Source: Cupriavidus respiraculi
GTDB taxonomy: Bacteria > Pseudomonadota > Gammaproteobacteria > Burkholderiales > Burkholderiaceae
NCBI RefSeq assembly: GCF_914271545.1
Contig: NZ_CAJZAH010000001.1
Span: 1,240,001 to 1,304,000, forward strand
Length of the DNA: 64,000 nt
Direction of reading: 5' to 3'
Numbering within the stretch: position 1 is the stretch's first letter; each line of letters begins with the position of its first letter. The position numbers and the translations under genes are program-made. The notes beneath the pieces were generated by a model. That model saw only the letters and a program-made list of their open reading frames with translations, made no database searches and was not told the origin of the DNA. Of the stretch, positions 43,901 to 52,699 are shown piece by piece.

Positions 43901-44473
43901 CATGGTGCGCGCCTCGGCAATGCTCTCGGCGATGCCGGACGCGGCATGGCCGGCGAACTGCATGGCATCGCGCAGTACGTCCTTGCCCTTCCATCCGGGC
44001 AGCGTGTGATAGCTGACGAATGCCACGCCCAGCGGCGACAGCAGCTGCTTGCACAGCGCCAGCAGCGCGTGGCCCAGCTCGTCCGGTACCGTGCCGTAGG
44101 TCTGGTGCAGCACGATGTAGTCGAACTGCCCCAGGTCCGCGACGAGATCGACCTCGCCCATGACATGGAAGCGCACGTTTGCCGCACCGAGCCGGGCCGC
44201 GTTTGCCCGGGCCGTTTCCACATCGTCGGGGTTGGCGTCCACGCCGACCACGTGCGCGCCGGGATAGCCCAGCGCGAACGGGAACAGGTTATCGCCGACA
44301 CCGCATCCCAGCTCCAGCACCCGCGCCTGCGCCAGCGGCACGGTCTCGATGCCGTAGAGATGGGCCGCCGCCCGCAACTGGATGGGGGAGCTGGCAAAGA
44401 CGGTGCGAGGCGCGGCTTGCGCCTGCTCTTGCGGCGCCGCTTTTTCGCCGATGACGGTGTCGGATAGGTTCAC
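40982..44473 (-). CDS. Methyltransferase-TPR-OGT fusion (GT41 glycosyltransferase)
   Basis: The 1163-residue cytoplasmic protein has three parts. Residues about 35-300 are a SAM methyltransferase (motif I ELGCGVG at 54-60) with the PKMT-type regulatory region (FFLQDGAPSAGYFIEFAN-like at about 235), continuing to about 480. Residues 590-770 are TPR repeats. Residues 800-1150 are an O-GlcNAc transferase domain of the SPINDLY/GT41 type: PLRVGFVSGDLRQHAVMNFL, FGSFNRYTKISDDVL, and TFPYTGGTTTCHSLWMGVPI. Such enzymes glycosylate Ser/Thr of proteins in the cytoplasm. The GTG at 44473 is the best start, but upstream ATG codons are open. First gene of the operon. Confidence 0.85.
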   Translation of the reverse strand: MNLSDTVIGEKAAPQEQAQAAPRTVFASSPIQLRAAAHLYGIETVPLAQARVLELGCGVGDNLFPFALGYPGAHVVGVDANPDDVETARANAARLGAANVRFHVMGEVDLVADLGQFDYIVLHQTYGTVPDELGHALLALCKQLLSPLGVAFVSYHTLPGWKGKDVLRDAMQFAGHAASGIAESIAEARTMLTMFSECLADNPRLASPLAPMLDYAKGLSDDELATEFLQDGAPSAGYFIEFANTVVQHGLVHIGDAEPEQEIPQTFGAKVALFSSLKGLGQTAAVRQQFLDFAVGRQFRQSMLVHQERAGQCLSAPDLSRLDALRFAGVFRMHRAEPGVPIDRRRYSNQAGRSIVTGDTRVAAVMAALTASWPASCSVADLAAAMPDQAWEDKDVLRQSVRKALETMLRAGILRMAAEATPYDVDTAASLRLLPHLRAALDAQPDGGQLGTWSLWHAPVQLALSADEAQFLRGDDAAAPAHLCRESAAAAEEPERENPLDIPGLMERLRDQGLLTGSAQAWADHYQALSTRNDWRDVVWWHRMEAHFTHVLRDAATAGVQQTAQAKALSRALRNDFVRIQTLWDAAKLPEAETELRALLQNHPASADGWHSLARLLKQQGRADDALVAMGRAISLKALDPDAQTEFSDMLVEHRRYVSAEQIANRAVLLKPTDPVKYNRLALALRWARKFDAALGCLQASLKLDPRFDRTHNMLGIVYSESGDLNMAEASYRRALELNPQLHAVQSNMLFLMSHRSCYSAKDLFREHRSFGEMAAKRARGQVQKRHANDRDPARPLRVGFVSGDLRQHAVMNFLEPIWEELDREQYQIYAYHTGDQDDRTSERVKPLTKSWRRVRSMTEAQLRDLIVQDRIDILFDLSGHTDGNRLTAFAMRPAPVQVSWIGYPGTTGLAEMDYFITDSHAAAPGVLDAQFTEKLVYLPAAFTFRPSPDSAPVGPSPAMKNGYVTFGSFNRYTKISDDVLALWGRVLTSVPDSRIFMGNMDADLSVRIKERFARFGVSADRIRTRPNVAMKTYLAMHNEVDIALDTFPYTGGTTTCHSLWMGVPILALSGETRVSRQTSGVLHQVGLSDWVSESADELVEKAVRWANDIPGLAAHRAGMRQRIETSSLLRPDFVARGLEKAMRKMWASWCASEPATSFTIEP

Positions 44474-44815
44474 AGAGGGATTTCCCGGCGTGCGTACGGA
44501 TGAATCGGAAGATGGCGCTGAGCGTATCAAGCCACCCTCCCGGCCAATCCCAAGAACAGAACCGGAATGAGCGGGCATTTCGCGCCCTGCCGCGAGCCGC
44601 CGCCCCTGCGCGTGCGCGAGCGGCGTGCCGCAATCGGCGGAAATAGCCGGTTTTTCGTCGGGAGTTCCCCTGATCGTCCGCAGCCCGAGCCGATATGCTT
44701 CGTCGGGCCGAATCGGGAAGGGGCAAGGTGTGCCGCCGCCGCGCATGCCGACCCGCCGATCGCAGACCGACCAACCTTGACCGGCCAGGCAACGCCGGCC
44801 GCAAGCTACCGAACC
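44474..44815. promoter_or_regulatory. Divergent flagellar control region
   Basis: This 342 bp gap separates the glycosyltransferase operon from fliE. It contains AATCGGCGGAAATAGCC at 44632-44648, which looks like a FlhDC half-box. Read the other way, a GAAA-N14-GCCGATTG element (44656-44631) resembles a sigma-28 promoter pointing at the transferase gene. Either reading gives flagellar control of the region. No other clear element was found. Confidence 0.35.
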
Positions 44816-45136
44816 ATGAGCACAATCGCACCCATCGAAGGCATGATCCAGCAGCTGCGCGGCATCGCGCAGGGCGCCACCGGCGCACCGGCCGGCGCCG
44901 CCGAGGCATCCTCCGGCGGCTTCGCCGGCGAACTGCAGCGCACGATGCAACGCATCAACGCCAACCAGGAAAAGGCCAACGGTTTGGCCGAGGCGTTCGA
45001 ACTGGGCAAGCCCGGCGTGGCGCTGAACGACGTGATGATCGAGCTGCAAAAGGCCGGCATCTCGTTCCAGACCGGCGTGCAGGTCCGCAACCGCCTGGTC
45101 CAGGCCTACCAGGAAGTGATGAGCATGGCGGTGTAA
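44816..45136 (+). CDS. fliE: Flagellar hook-basal body protein FliE
   Basis: The 106-residue protein links the MS ring to the rod. The conserved C-terminal half (MQRINANQEKANGLAEAFEL, then VALNDVMIELQKAGISFQTG and VRNRLVQAYQEVMSM) identifies it, and the N-terminal half is Ala/Gly-rich. The ATG at 44816 (MSTIAPIEGM) is the family start. It is the first gene of fliEFGHIJK and is separated from fliF by 435 bp that holds a separate promoter. Confidence 0.95.
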   Translation: MSTIAPIEGMIQQLRGIAQGATGAPAGAAEASSGGFAGELQRTMQRINANQEKANGLAEAFELGKPGVALNDVMIELQKAGISFQTGVQVRNRLVQAYQEVMSMAV

Positions 45137-45571
45137 GGGTCGGGCAAGGACTCTCCCCGCACTTGCGCATCGCCGACGACGGCCCTCCGCTCGCACCGAG
45201 CCGGGGGCCGTTTTCACGCCCGCAGAGAGAGGCGAATCCCGGCCACCCGCGAGGCCGGCAGCCGCCGCCACGGAAATTTCGCCCCATCCGGGGAACTCCC
45301 CCTAAAAACTCGCCCTATTCGGCCGATTGTCGCGGGCGCGACTGCACGATCATCTCTACCGTGCCGGACTTGGCCGACGAGCGCCCGCTTTTCGCGGTGC
45401 GGCTACGGCGGTCCAGCCCCCCACTCGATCAACTTTCGCAGGAGTACGCGTGTCTTGTCTGCAGCGTAACGTGAGCCATGCCGGCATCGGCGGGAGCGCC
45501 CCGGGCGCGTCTTGCGGCCCGATGGCCCGGACGGCCCGGACGGCCTCGGCGTCCAACCAGGAGTCGCGTCG
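45137..45571. other. Intergenic region between fliE and fliF
   Basis: About 435 bp carries a likely sigma-28 promoter (45303-45329) and an AGGAG site before fliF. Frames across it look like chance. The gap is unusually long for this gene order. Confidence 0.6.
45303..45329 (+). promoter_or_regulatory. Sigma-28 (FliA) promoter before fliF
   Basis: TAAA-N15-GCCGATTG closely matches the FliA consensus TAAA-N15-GCCGATAA. It is 243 bp upstream of the fliF ATG. Placing basal-body genes under FliA would be unusual, so it could boost a late level of fliF. Confidence 0.55.
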
Positions 45572-47293
45572 ATGAACGCCGCCGTGGCCAGCCTGACGAA
45601 CACGTCAGCGGTTTTTGAACGGATCAAGGCCAATCCGAAGCTGCCCCTGATGCTGGGCGGCGCGGCACTGGCCGCCGCCATCGTGGTCGGCGTGCTGTGG
45701 TCCCGCGCGCCTGACTACAAGGTGCTGTACAGCAACCTGTCGGAGAAGGACGGCGGCGCCGTCATCGCCTCGCTGCAGCAGATGAACGTGCCGTACAAGT
45801 TCGCCGAAGGCGGCGGTGCGGTCATGGTGCCGGCCGACAAGGTGCACGAGCTGCGCCTGCGGCTCGCGTCCCAGGGTCTGCCCAAGAGCGGCACGACCGG
45901 CATGGAGCTGATGGACAACCAGAAGTTCGGCATCAGCCAGTTCGCAGAGCAGGTCAACTACCAGCGCGGCCTGGAGGGCGAACTCGCCCGTTCGATCGAA
46001 TCCATCGCCGCGGTGGAATCGGCGCGCGTGCATCTGGCCATTCCGAAGCCCACCCTGTTCGTGCGCGAGCGCCAGAAGCCCACCGCGTCGATCGTGCTGC
46101 AGCTCTATCCGGGCCGCGCCATCGACGAGGGCCAGGTCGCCGCGATCAGCCACATGGTGTCGTCCAGCGTTCCCGAACTGACGCCCAAGGCCATCTCCAT
46201 CGTCGACCAGCACGGCAACCTGCTGTCGGGCAACGGCACCAACGAGCGCATGCTCGACGCGACCCAGCTCAAGTACGTGCAGGCGCTGGAGCGCACCTAT
46301 GTGCAACGCGTGGAAGCCATCCTCGCGCCGATCCTTGGCCAGGGCAACGTGAAGGCCCAGGTCACCGCCGACGTCGACTTCAATATCGTCGAGCACACCG
46401 ACGAGTCGTACAAGCCGAACCAGGACCCGACCCGCGCCGCGATCCGCAGCCAGCAGTCGAGCGAGTCGAACCAGCAAGGCGGCTCGCCCGTCGGCGGCGT
46501 GCCCGGCGCGCTGTCGAACCAGCCGCCGCTGCAGGCCACTGCGCCGGTCGCGACCCAGCAGCCGCCGCGTCCCGGCCAGCCGCCCGCGCAGCCCGGCCAG
46601 CAGCCCGGCCAGCAAGGCGCGCAGGCGCAGAACGCCCAGGCTCAGGCACAGGCCGCCGCACCGGCCGCGCCCACCGGCCCGAGCAGCAGCCGCCGCGACT
46701 CGACCACGAACTACGAGCTGGACCGCACGGTGCGCCACGTACAGCAGGCGCCCGGCGGCATCCGCCGCCTGTCGGTTGCCGTTGTGGTCAATCACCGCAC
46801 GGTGGTCGGCGCCAACGGCAAGCGCGTCACCGAGGCCATTCCGGCCGCCCAGCTGGCGCAGATCGAGAACCTCGCCAAGGAAGCCGTGGGCTTCAAGGGC
46901 GACCGCGGCGACTCGCTGAATGTGGTCAACAGCCCGTTCACCTCGGATGTCGTGGAAAAGCCGGAACTGCCGGTGTGGAAGCAGCCTGAAATGATCGAAC
47001 TGGCCAAGACGGTCGCCGGTTACCTGGCACTGGCACTGCTGGCGATGTTCGTGTGGTTCAAGGTGGCGCGCCCGATCGTGCGCAAGTACACCGCGCCGCC
47101 GCTGCCGCCGCCCGCCGAAGAACAAGCGTCCGAAGCCATCATGCTGCCGGTGGAAGATCCGGCCGATCCGGAAGTGGTACGACTTGCAGCCAAATACGAA
47201 AGCGATCTCGCCCTGGTGCGCGACGCCGCGCAACGCGACCCGCGCCTGGTCGCCAGTGTGATCAAGAACTGGATGAGCAGCGATGAACGATGA
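45572..47293 (+). CDS. fliF: Flagellar MS-ring protein FliF
   Basis: The 573-residue protein forms the MS ring in the inner membrane. The first membrane helix is at about residues 25-44 ([20 protein letters not shown]). Ring-building motifs follow ([40 protein letters not shown]), and the second helix is at about 475-495. A Gln/Pro/Ala-rich loop of about 60 residues sits in the periplasmic region. The C-terminal tail binds FliG. ATG at 45572 is preceded by AGGAG. It overlaps fliG by 11 bp. Confidence 0.95.
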   Translation: MNAAVASLTNTSAVFERIKANPKLPLMLGGAALAAAIVVGVLWSRAPDYKVLYSNLSEKDGGAVIASLQQMNVPYKFAEGGGAVMVPADKVHELRLRLASQGLPKSGTTGMELMDNQKFGISQFAEQVNYQRGLEGELARSIESIAAVESARVHLAIPKPTLFVRERQKPTASIVLQLYPGRAIDEGQVAAISHMVSSSVPELTPKAISIVDQHGNLLSGNGTNERMLDATQLKYVQALERTYVQRVEAILAPILGQGNVKAQVTADVDFNIVEHTDESYKPNQDPTRAAIRSQQSSESNQQGGSPVGGVPGALSNQPPLQATAPVATQQPPRPGQPPAQPGQQPGQQGAQAQNAQAQAQAAAPAAPTGPSSSRRDSTTNYELDRTVRHVQQAPGGIRRLSVAVVVNHRTVVGANGKRVTEAIPAAQLAQIENLAKEAVGFKGDRGDSLNVVNSPFTSDVVEKPELPVWKQPEMIELAKTVAGYLALALLAMFVWFKVARPIVRKYTAPPLPPPAEEQASEAIMLPVEDPADPEVVRLAAKYESDLALVRDAAQRDPRLVASVIKNWMSSDER

Positions 47294-48275
47294 GGGATTG
47301 CAGAAGAGCGCCATCCTGATGATGTCGCTCGGTGAGGATTCCGCGGCCGAGGTGTTCAAGCACCTGGCGCCGCGCGAGGTCCAGAGCCTGGGTACCGCCA
47401 TGGCGCAGTTGAGCCAGGTGACCCGCGAGCAGATGGCGGAAGTGCTGGCCGAATTCCGCGCCGAGACCGAACAGTTCCTGGCGCTGAACGTGGATTCGAG
47501 CTCGTTCATCAAGAGCGTGCTGAACAAGGCGCTGGGCGAGGAACGTGCGCTGTCGGTGATCGAGGACATCCTCGAATCGCGCGACCCGGGTGCGGGCATC
47601 GATTCGCTGAACTGGATGGATGCCACCTCGGTGGCCGAGTTGATCCGCGACGAGCATCCGCAGATCATCGCGACCATCCTGATCCACCTGGACCGCCAGA
47701 AGTCGTCCGAAGTGCTGGCGCTGTTCACGGACCGCCTGCGCAACGACGTGATCCTGCGTATCGCGACCTTCGGCGGCGTCCAGCCGGGCGCCCTGCAGGA
47801 GCTGACCGACGTGCTGACCAAGCTGCTGGCGGGCCAGAGCCTGAAGCGCAGCCGCATGGGCGGCGTGCGCACGGCCGCGGAGATCATCAACCTGATGAGC
47901 ACCACGCAGGAAGAAGCGGTCATCGCCGGCGTGCGCCAGCACGATACGGACCTCGCGCAGAAGATCATCGACGAGATGTTCCTGTTCGAGAACCTGATGG
48001 AAGTGGACGACCGCGGCATCCAGCGCGTGCTCAAGGAAATCGCCACCGAGTCGCTCATCGTCGCGCTCAAGGGCGCGCCGGCGGAGCTGCGCGACAAGTT
48101 CATCCGCAACATGTCGACCCGTGCGGGCGAGATGCTGCGCGAGGACCTGGAAGGCCTGGGCCCGGTGCGTGTGTCGCAGGTCGAAGCCGAGCAGAAGAAC
48201 ATCCTGCAGGTGGTAAGGCGCCTGGCCGATGCCGGCGAGATCCAGATCGGAGCAGGCGACGATGCCTACGTCTAA
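47283..48275 (+). CDS. fliG: Flagellar motor switch protein FliG
   Basis: The 330-residue rotor protein transmits torque from the stator. The middle domain has the EHPQ motif in [14 protein letters not shown]. The C-terminal domain holds the charged torque helix [20 protein letters not shown] and ends [19 protein letters not shown]. Length is standard. It overlaps fliF by 11 bp and fliH by 14 bp, so the rotor and export genes are translated as a coupled set. Confidence 0.96.
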   Translation: MNDEGLQKSAILMMSLGEDSAAEVFKHLAPREVQSLGTAMAQLSQVTREQMAEVLAEFRAETEQFLALNVDSSSFIKSVLNKALGEERALSVIEDILESRDPGAGIDSLNWMDATSVAELIRDEHPQIIATILIHLDRQKSSEVLALFTDRLRNDVILRIATFGGVQPGALQELTDVLTKLLAGQSLKRSRMGGVRTAAEIINLMSTTQEEAVIAGVRQHDTDLAQKIIDEMFLFENLMEVDDRGIQRVLKEIATESLIVALKGAPAELRDKFIRNMSTRAGEMLREDLEGLGPVRVSQVEAEQKNILQVVRRLADAGEIQIGAGDDAYV

Positions 48276-49101
48276 TCCCTACGCGAGCGGCGGCGATTTC
48301 CGGGCGGATGCGTTCGGGGAGCGCCACGCCGAAGCGCGCGCGCCCGAACAGCGCGCCCAGCGCTTCACCGGTTTCGACGAGCTGAACGCGCCCTCGGCGC
48401 CGCCGGCCGGCGCCATCGCCTCCTCGCGCCAGCAGCCCAATGGCTGGCAGCGCTGGAAGATGGTGTCGCTCGATCCGCGCGACAAGCTGCCGCCGGCGCC
48501 GGCCTTCGTGCCGAGCGAACCGGCACCGCCGCCGATCGACTTCGCGGCCATCGAGGCGATGCGCGAAGGCGCCCGCAAGGAAGGCTACGCGCAGGGCTAT
48601 ACGCAGGGACAGACACAGGGCTATGGCGACGGCCATCGCGAAGGCTATGCGCGCGGACTGGAAACGGCCCGCAGCGAGGCCGCGCGGCTGCACGACCTCG
48701 CTGCAACGTTCAGCACGGCGCTGCGCCGGGTGGACGAGGAAGTGGCGCAGAGCCTGATCGCGCTGGCGCTCGACGTGGCGCGCCAGCTGGTGCGCCAGAC
48801 CGTCGCGGCGGAGCCCGCGGTGCTGCTGCCGGCGGTGCGCGAGCTGCTGGCGGCCGAACCCGCGCTGGCGGGCTCGCCCTGCCTGCTCGTCCATCCGGAC
48901 GACGTCACGCTGGTGCATACGCACCTGCAGGGCGAGCTGGAAGCCGCGGGCTGGGTAGTGCGCGGCGATGCCGCCATCGCGCGCGGCGGCTGCATCGCCA
49001 GCGCGGCGAGCGGCGAGATCGATGCCACGCTGACCACGCGCTGGAATCGGGTCGTCAAGGCGATGGGCCGCGACGAACCGTGGGAGCCGCCGCATGACTG
49101 A
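48262..49101 (+). CDS. fliH: Flagellar export regulator FliH
   Basis: The 279-residue protein binds the FliI ATPase and links it to the export gate. A Pro/Ala-rich head is followed by Gly-spaced repeats ([20 protein letters not shown]), the GxxxG-type helix typical of FliH. A C-terminal FliI-binding domain follows ([20 protein letters not shown], then [11 protein letters not shown]). I used the ATG at 48262, behind GGAG, rather than the upstream ATG at 48229 inside fliG. It overlaps fliI by 8 bp. Confidence 0.9.
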   Translation: MPTSNPYASGGDFRADAFGERHAEARAPEQRAQRFTGFDELNAPSAPPAGAIASSRQQPNGWQRWKMVSLDPRDKLPPAPAFVPSEPAPPPIDFAAIEAMREGARKEGYAQGYTQGQTQGYGDGHREGYARGLETARSEAARLHDLAATFSTALRRVDEEVAQSLIALALDVARQLVRQTVAAEPAVLLPAVRELLAAEPALAGSPCLLVHPDDVTLVHTHLQGELEAAGWVVRGDAAIARGGCIASAASGEIDATLTTRWNRVVKAMGRDEPWEPPHD

Positions 49102-50557
49102 CATGACGACCGACGCGCGGCCCGAAGCGGCGGCGCCCGCCACCGACAGCGGCCTGCACGGCCAGCGCTGGCGCGATGCGCTGCGCGTGGCGGCCACCAA
49201 CGTTGGCCATATCGACAGCAAGCGCAGCGCCGGCCGGCTCACGCGTGCCGCCGGCCTGGTGCTCGAGGCCGTGGGCGTGCGCATGCCCGTGGGCAGCGAC
49301 TGCCTGATCGAAGTGCCGGGCCACGGCAAGGACGACGGCCCGCGCCTGGCCGAGGCCGAAGTGGTGGGCTTCGGTGCCGACCGCCTGTACCTGATGCCGC
49401 AGTCCGACGTGGCGGGGCTGCTGCCCGGCGCGCGCGTCTATCCGCTCGAGCCGAGCCCCATGCCGACCGGCGACAACAGCCCGCGCGAACCGGGCTCCAA
49501 GCGCCTGCCGGTCGGAGAGGGCCTGCTCGGCCGCGTGCTCGATGCCGCCGGCCGCCCGCTCGACGGCCTCGGCCCGCTCAATGCCGCCCGCGAGGTGCCG
49601 CTGGCCGGCGCCCAGATCAATCCGCTCACGCGCGCGCCCATCGAAACGGTGCTGGACGTGGGCGTGCGCGCGATCAACGGCATGCTCACCGTCGGCCGCG
49701 GCCAGCGCATGGGCTTGTTCGCGGGCTCGGGCGTCGGCAAGAGCGTCCTGCTGGGCATGATGGCGCGCTACACCAGCGCGGAAGTGATCGTGGTCGGCCT
49801 GATCGGCGAGCGCGGCCGCGAAGTGAAGGACTTCATCGAGAACATCCTCGGCGAGGAAGGCCGCGCCCGTTCCGTGGTGGTGGCCGCCCCCGCCGATACT
49901 TCGCCGCTGCTGCGCATGCAGGGCGCGGCGTATGCGACCCGGCTGGCCGAGTACTTCCGCGACCAGGGCCGCCATGTGCTGCTGATCATGGATTCGCTGA
50001 CCCGCTACGCGATGGCGCAGCGCGAGATCGCGCTGGCCATCGGCGAGCCGCCGGCCACCAAGGGCTATCCGCCCTCGGTCTTCGCCAAGCTGCCGACGCT
50101 GGTCGAGCGCACCGGCAATGGCCCGGAAGGCGGCGGCTCCATTACCGCCTTCTATACCGTGCTGACCGAAGGCGATGACCAGCAGGACCCGATCGCCGAT
50201 TCGGCGCGCGCCATTCTGGACGGGCATATCGTGCTCTCGCGCAGCCTGGCCGAATCGGGCCACTACCCGGCCATCGACGTGGAAGCGTCGATCAGCCGGG
50301 CGATGACCGCGCTGATCGAGCCCAACCAGTTCGCCTCGGTGCGCCGCTTCAAGCAGCTGATGTCGCGCTACCAGCGCAACCGCGATCTGATCAGCGTGGG
50401 CGCCTATGTGCCCGGCGCCGATCCGGAGCTGGATCTGGCCATCCGGATGCATCCGCGCATGGAAGCGTTCCTGCAGCAGGATATCCACGAGCGCGCCGGC
50501 TACGACGCGTCGATCGAGCAGTTGCACAGCCTCTTCGACAGGAGCCAACATGGCTAA
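49094..50557 (+). CDS. fliI: Flagellum-specific export ATPase FliI
   Basis: The 487-residue F1-beta-like ATPase unfolds and releases export substrates at the flagellar gate. Walker A is GSGVGKS at 211-217, Walker B is LLIMDSLTR at about 297-305, and the ATPase signature [15 protein letters not shown] follows. The N-terminal 45 residues extend the usual start, as in other Burkholderiaceae. It acts with FliH and FliJ, encoded on either side with short overlaps. Confidence 0.95.
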   Translation: MTDMTTDARPEAAAPATDSGLHGQRWRDALRVAATNVGHIDSKRSAGRLTRAAGLVLEAVGVRMPVGSDCLIEVPGHGKDDGPRLAEAEVVGFGADRLYLMPQSDVAGLLPGARVYPLEPSPMPTGDNSPREPGSKRLPVGEGLLGRVLDAAGRPLDGLGPLNAAREVPLAGAQINPLTRAPIETVLDVGVRAINGMLTVGRGQRMGLFAGSGVGKSVLLGMMARYTSAEVIVVGLIGERGREVKDFIENILGEEGRARSVVVAAPADTSPLLRMQGAAYATRLAEYFRDQGRHVLLIMDSLTRYAMAQREIALAIGEPPATKGYPPSVFAKLPTLVERTGNGPEGGGSITAFYTVLTEGDDQQDPIADSARAILDGHIVLSRSLAESGHYPAIDVEASISRAMTALIEPNQFASVRRFKQLMSRYQRNRDLISVGAYVPGADPELDLAIRMHPRMEAFLQQDIHERAGYDASIEQLHSLFDRSQHG

Positions 50558-51002
50558 GCCGTCCACCCTGAACACGCTGGTCGACCTGGCGCAGGACCAG
50601 ACCGATATCGCCGCGCGCGAGCTTGGCAAGCTGCAAGCCCTGCGCACGCAGGCGGAGCAGCAGCTCACCGCGCTCACGCAGTACCGCGAGGAATACCGCC
50701 AGCGCATGCAGGCGCTGATGCGCGACGGCATGACGTCCAGCCGCTGGCACGACTTCTCGCAGTTCCTCGACTCGCTCGATCTCGCCATCCGCCAGCAGGG
50801 CGAGGCGCTGGCCCGCGCCGAGGCGCAGTTGCTGGCCGGCCGCGCCAACTGGCAGCAGCAAAAGCGCAAGCTGAACTCCTTCGACACGCTGGTCACGCGC
50901 GCCGAAGCGCGCGAGCAGAAGGTCGCCGACCGCCGCGACCAGCGCAACATGGACGAATTCGCCGCACGCGCCGCGCGCCTGCAGCTGGTCGCCAAACACT
51001 GA
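50550..51002 (+). CDS. fliJ: Flagellar export chaperone FliJ
   Basis: The 150-residue protein forms a long two-helix coiled coil ([59 protein letters not shown]). FliJ sits in the FliI ring and activates the export gate. The ATG at 50550 follows AGGAG and overlaps fliI by 8 bp. Length and position are standard. Confidence 0.93.
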   Translation: MAKPSTLNTLVDLAQDQTDIAARELGKLQALRTQAEQQLTALTQYREEYRQRMQALMRDGMTSSRWHDFSQFLDSLDLAIRQQGEALARAEAQLLAGRANWQQQKRKLNSFDTLVTRAEAREQKVADRRDQRNMDEFAARAARLQLVAKH

Positions 51003-51025
51003 GTGGGCGCGAGCCCAGCCATACG

Positions 51026-52528
51026 ATGATCGATATCTCGCAGATTGTGAACAGCGCCGCCAATGCGGCGACGCAGGCCAGCCGGCCCGCCAGCCAGAAC
51101 GCCGACGCGGCGTTCGGCAGCGCACTGGGCCGCGCCCGCGAGGCCGCGGGCAAGAGCGACAAGGCCAACAACGCCGAGAGCGCCCGCCCCGCCGCTCAGG
51201 CCGGCAAGACGGAAAAGCCGCAACAGGCCGACAAGGGCAATCAATCCGATAAGGCCGATAAGGCCGACAAGGCCGACGGCGCCGCCGGCAAGGCCGCCGA
51301 CGCCGACACGCCCCGCGCCGACCAGAACGCCCGGCCCGACGACAAGGCCGTGGCCGGAAAGCCGGCCGGCGATGCCGGCAAGGACGACGCGGAGACGGAA
51401 ACCGAGCAGGCCGCGATCGACCCGAACGCATCGGCCGCCGCCGCCGCGCTGGCCGCGCTGCTGGGCGTGCCCGTGCCCACCCCGGCGCCGGCCGCCACGG
51501 TGCCGACCGGCGCGGCCGGCACCGCCGCCCTGCCGGGCACGGGCGCCGATGCCGCCATCGGCCTGCCGGCCGCGGCGTTGCCGAACGCTGCCACCACCGC
51601 GGGCACGACCCCCGAGGGCGATGCCGCCGCCGGCTCGACCTTCGCGACCGACACCCTGAACACCATCGCGTCGCAACGCGCCGCGATGGCCGCCACGGCC
51701 GCCCAGGGCGATGGGGCGCCGGACGCCACCACTGCCACCGGCACGGCCCCGCAGGGCACCGATCTGGCCGCCGCCCTCAAGGCGGCCATGAGCGCCAGCG
51801 CCGGCAGCCAGGGCGGCGCCCAGTCCGGCACCGGCCAGCAGCAATCCGGCCTGCCGCAGCAGCAGGATGCGCCGCAGGCGGCCGCCGCCGACGCGGCCCG
51901 CGCTCTGCCGGCCGCACCGATCGTGCCGGCCGCGCAGGCCGCCACCGACACCGCCGCACCGGACGCCCTCGCCGTCGACACCGCGGCGCAGGCTCCGGTC
52001 GCCTCGGATCTGGCCGCCACGACGCTGGGCACCGCGTCGGCCGGCACCGGTACCCTGTCGCGGGCCGCGGCCCCGACCGTTGCCCCGCCCGTGGGCGACC
52101 ACGAGTGGCCCCAGGCCCTGAGCCAGCAGATGGTGCGCCTCTCCACGCAGGGCAATCACACGGCCGAGCTGCAGCTGAACCCGCCCGATCTCGGTCCGCT
52201 GAAGGTCGTGCTCAATGTGGTGAACGACCAGGCGCAGGCCAGCTTCGTCTCGCCGCATGCCTCGGTGCGCGCGGCCGTGGAAGCGGCCCTGCCGCAACTG
52301 CGCTCAGCGATGGCCGAAAGCGGCATCCAGCTCGGCCAGACGTCGGTCGGCGGCGAACAATACGCCGGCCAGCCGGGCAACGGCCAGCAACAGCAGCAGC
52401 CGCAGCCGGGCCAGCGCGGCCAGGGCTTCTCGCAGTTCGGCCTGGAATCGCCGCAGGCGCCCGCACCGGCCCGCACCGCACCGCAGCCGCGCCAGCTGGC
52501 GCGGGGTGAAGTGGATACCTTCGCCTGA
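51026..52528 (+). CDS. fliK: Flagellar hook-length control protein FliK
   Basis: The 500-residue protein acts as the hook-length ruler. Its first 330 residues are Ala/Asp/Lys/Pro-rich and repetitive, including DKADKADKADG coded by 9 bp repeats near 51247. The C-terminal substrate-switch domain (about 350-440) has LSQQMVRLSTQGNHTAELQL and NPPDLGPLKVVLNVVNDQAQ, then VRAAVEAALPQLRSAMAESG. It starts 23 bp after fliJ and ends the fliE-fliK run. A second fliK-like gene lies at 29322-30653. Confidence 0.92.
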   Translation: MIDISQIVNSAANAATQASRPASQNADAAFGSALGRAREAAGKSDKANNAESARPAAQAGKTEKPQQADKGNQSDKADKADKADGAAGKAADADTPRADQNARPDDKAVAGKPAGDAGKDDAETETEQAAIDPNASAAAAALAALLGVPVPTPAPAATVPTGAAGTAALPGTGADAAIGLPAAALPNAATTAGTTPEGDAAAGSTFATDTLNTIASQRAAMAATAAQGDGAPDATTATGTAPQGTDLAAALKAAMSASAGSQGGAQSGTGQQQSGLPQQQDAPQAAAADAARALPAAPIVPAAQAATDTAAPDALAVDTAAQAPVASDLAATTLGTASAGTGTLSRAAAPTVAPPVGDHEWPQALSQQMVRLSTQGNHTAELQLNPPDLGPLKVVLNVVNDQAQASFVSPHASVRAAVEAALPQLRSAMAESGIQLGQTSVGGEQYAGQPGNGQQQQQPQPGQRGQGFSQFGLESPQAPAPARTAPQPRQLARGEVDTFA

Positions 52529-52546
52529 GCCTTATCGACCCGGTAA

Positions 52547-52577
52547 GCTCCCCTCTCCCGCCAGCGGGAGAGGGAGC
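52547..52577. repeat. GC-rich hairpin after fliK
   Basis: GCTCCCCTCTCCCGC and GCGGGAGAGGGAGC pair with one bulge around a 2-base loop. Similar CTCTCCCGC...GCGGGAGAG elements recur between genes in Burkholderiales. There is no T run, so it is probably a repeat-type hairpin that also marks the operon end. Confidence 0.55.
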
Positions 52578-52602
52578 AAGGCGCGGCCACGCGTCTCTTC
52601 GG

Positions 52603-52617
52603 AATTCAATCGCAAGA
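52603..52617 (+). promoter_or_regulatory. Possible Ada box
   Basis: AATTCAATCGCAAGA resembles the methylated-Ada target AATTAAAGCGCAAGA of the E. coli ada promoter, as I remember it. It lies 83 bp upstream of the ada ATG, and a TATCAT -10-like element follows at 52647-52652. The match is by eye and the E. coli sequence was not checked. Confidence 0.4.
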
Positions 52618-52699
52618 CCCGGAGTGCCCCGGCGCGCGATCGTCCCTATCATGCAATCAACACCCGACCTCATGCCGCATGCGGCACGGAACGATTGCC

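Noticed and set aside
40982-45271. Extended 1429-residue frame of the giant transferase
   Set aside because: The part before 44473 overlaps fliE on the other strand and reads as low-complexity sequence. The conserved start is near the GTG at 44473.
44816-45571. Sigma-54 promoter before fliE or fliF
   Set aside because: I looked for GG-N10-GC with TGGC-like and TTGC-like parts and found none convincing.
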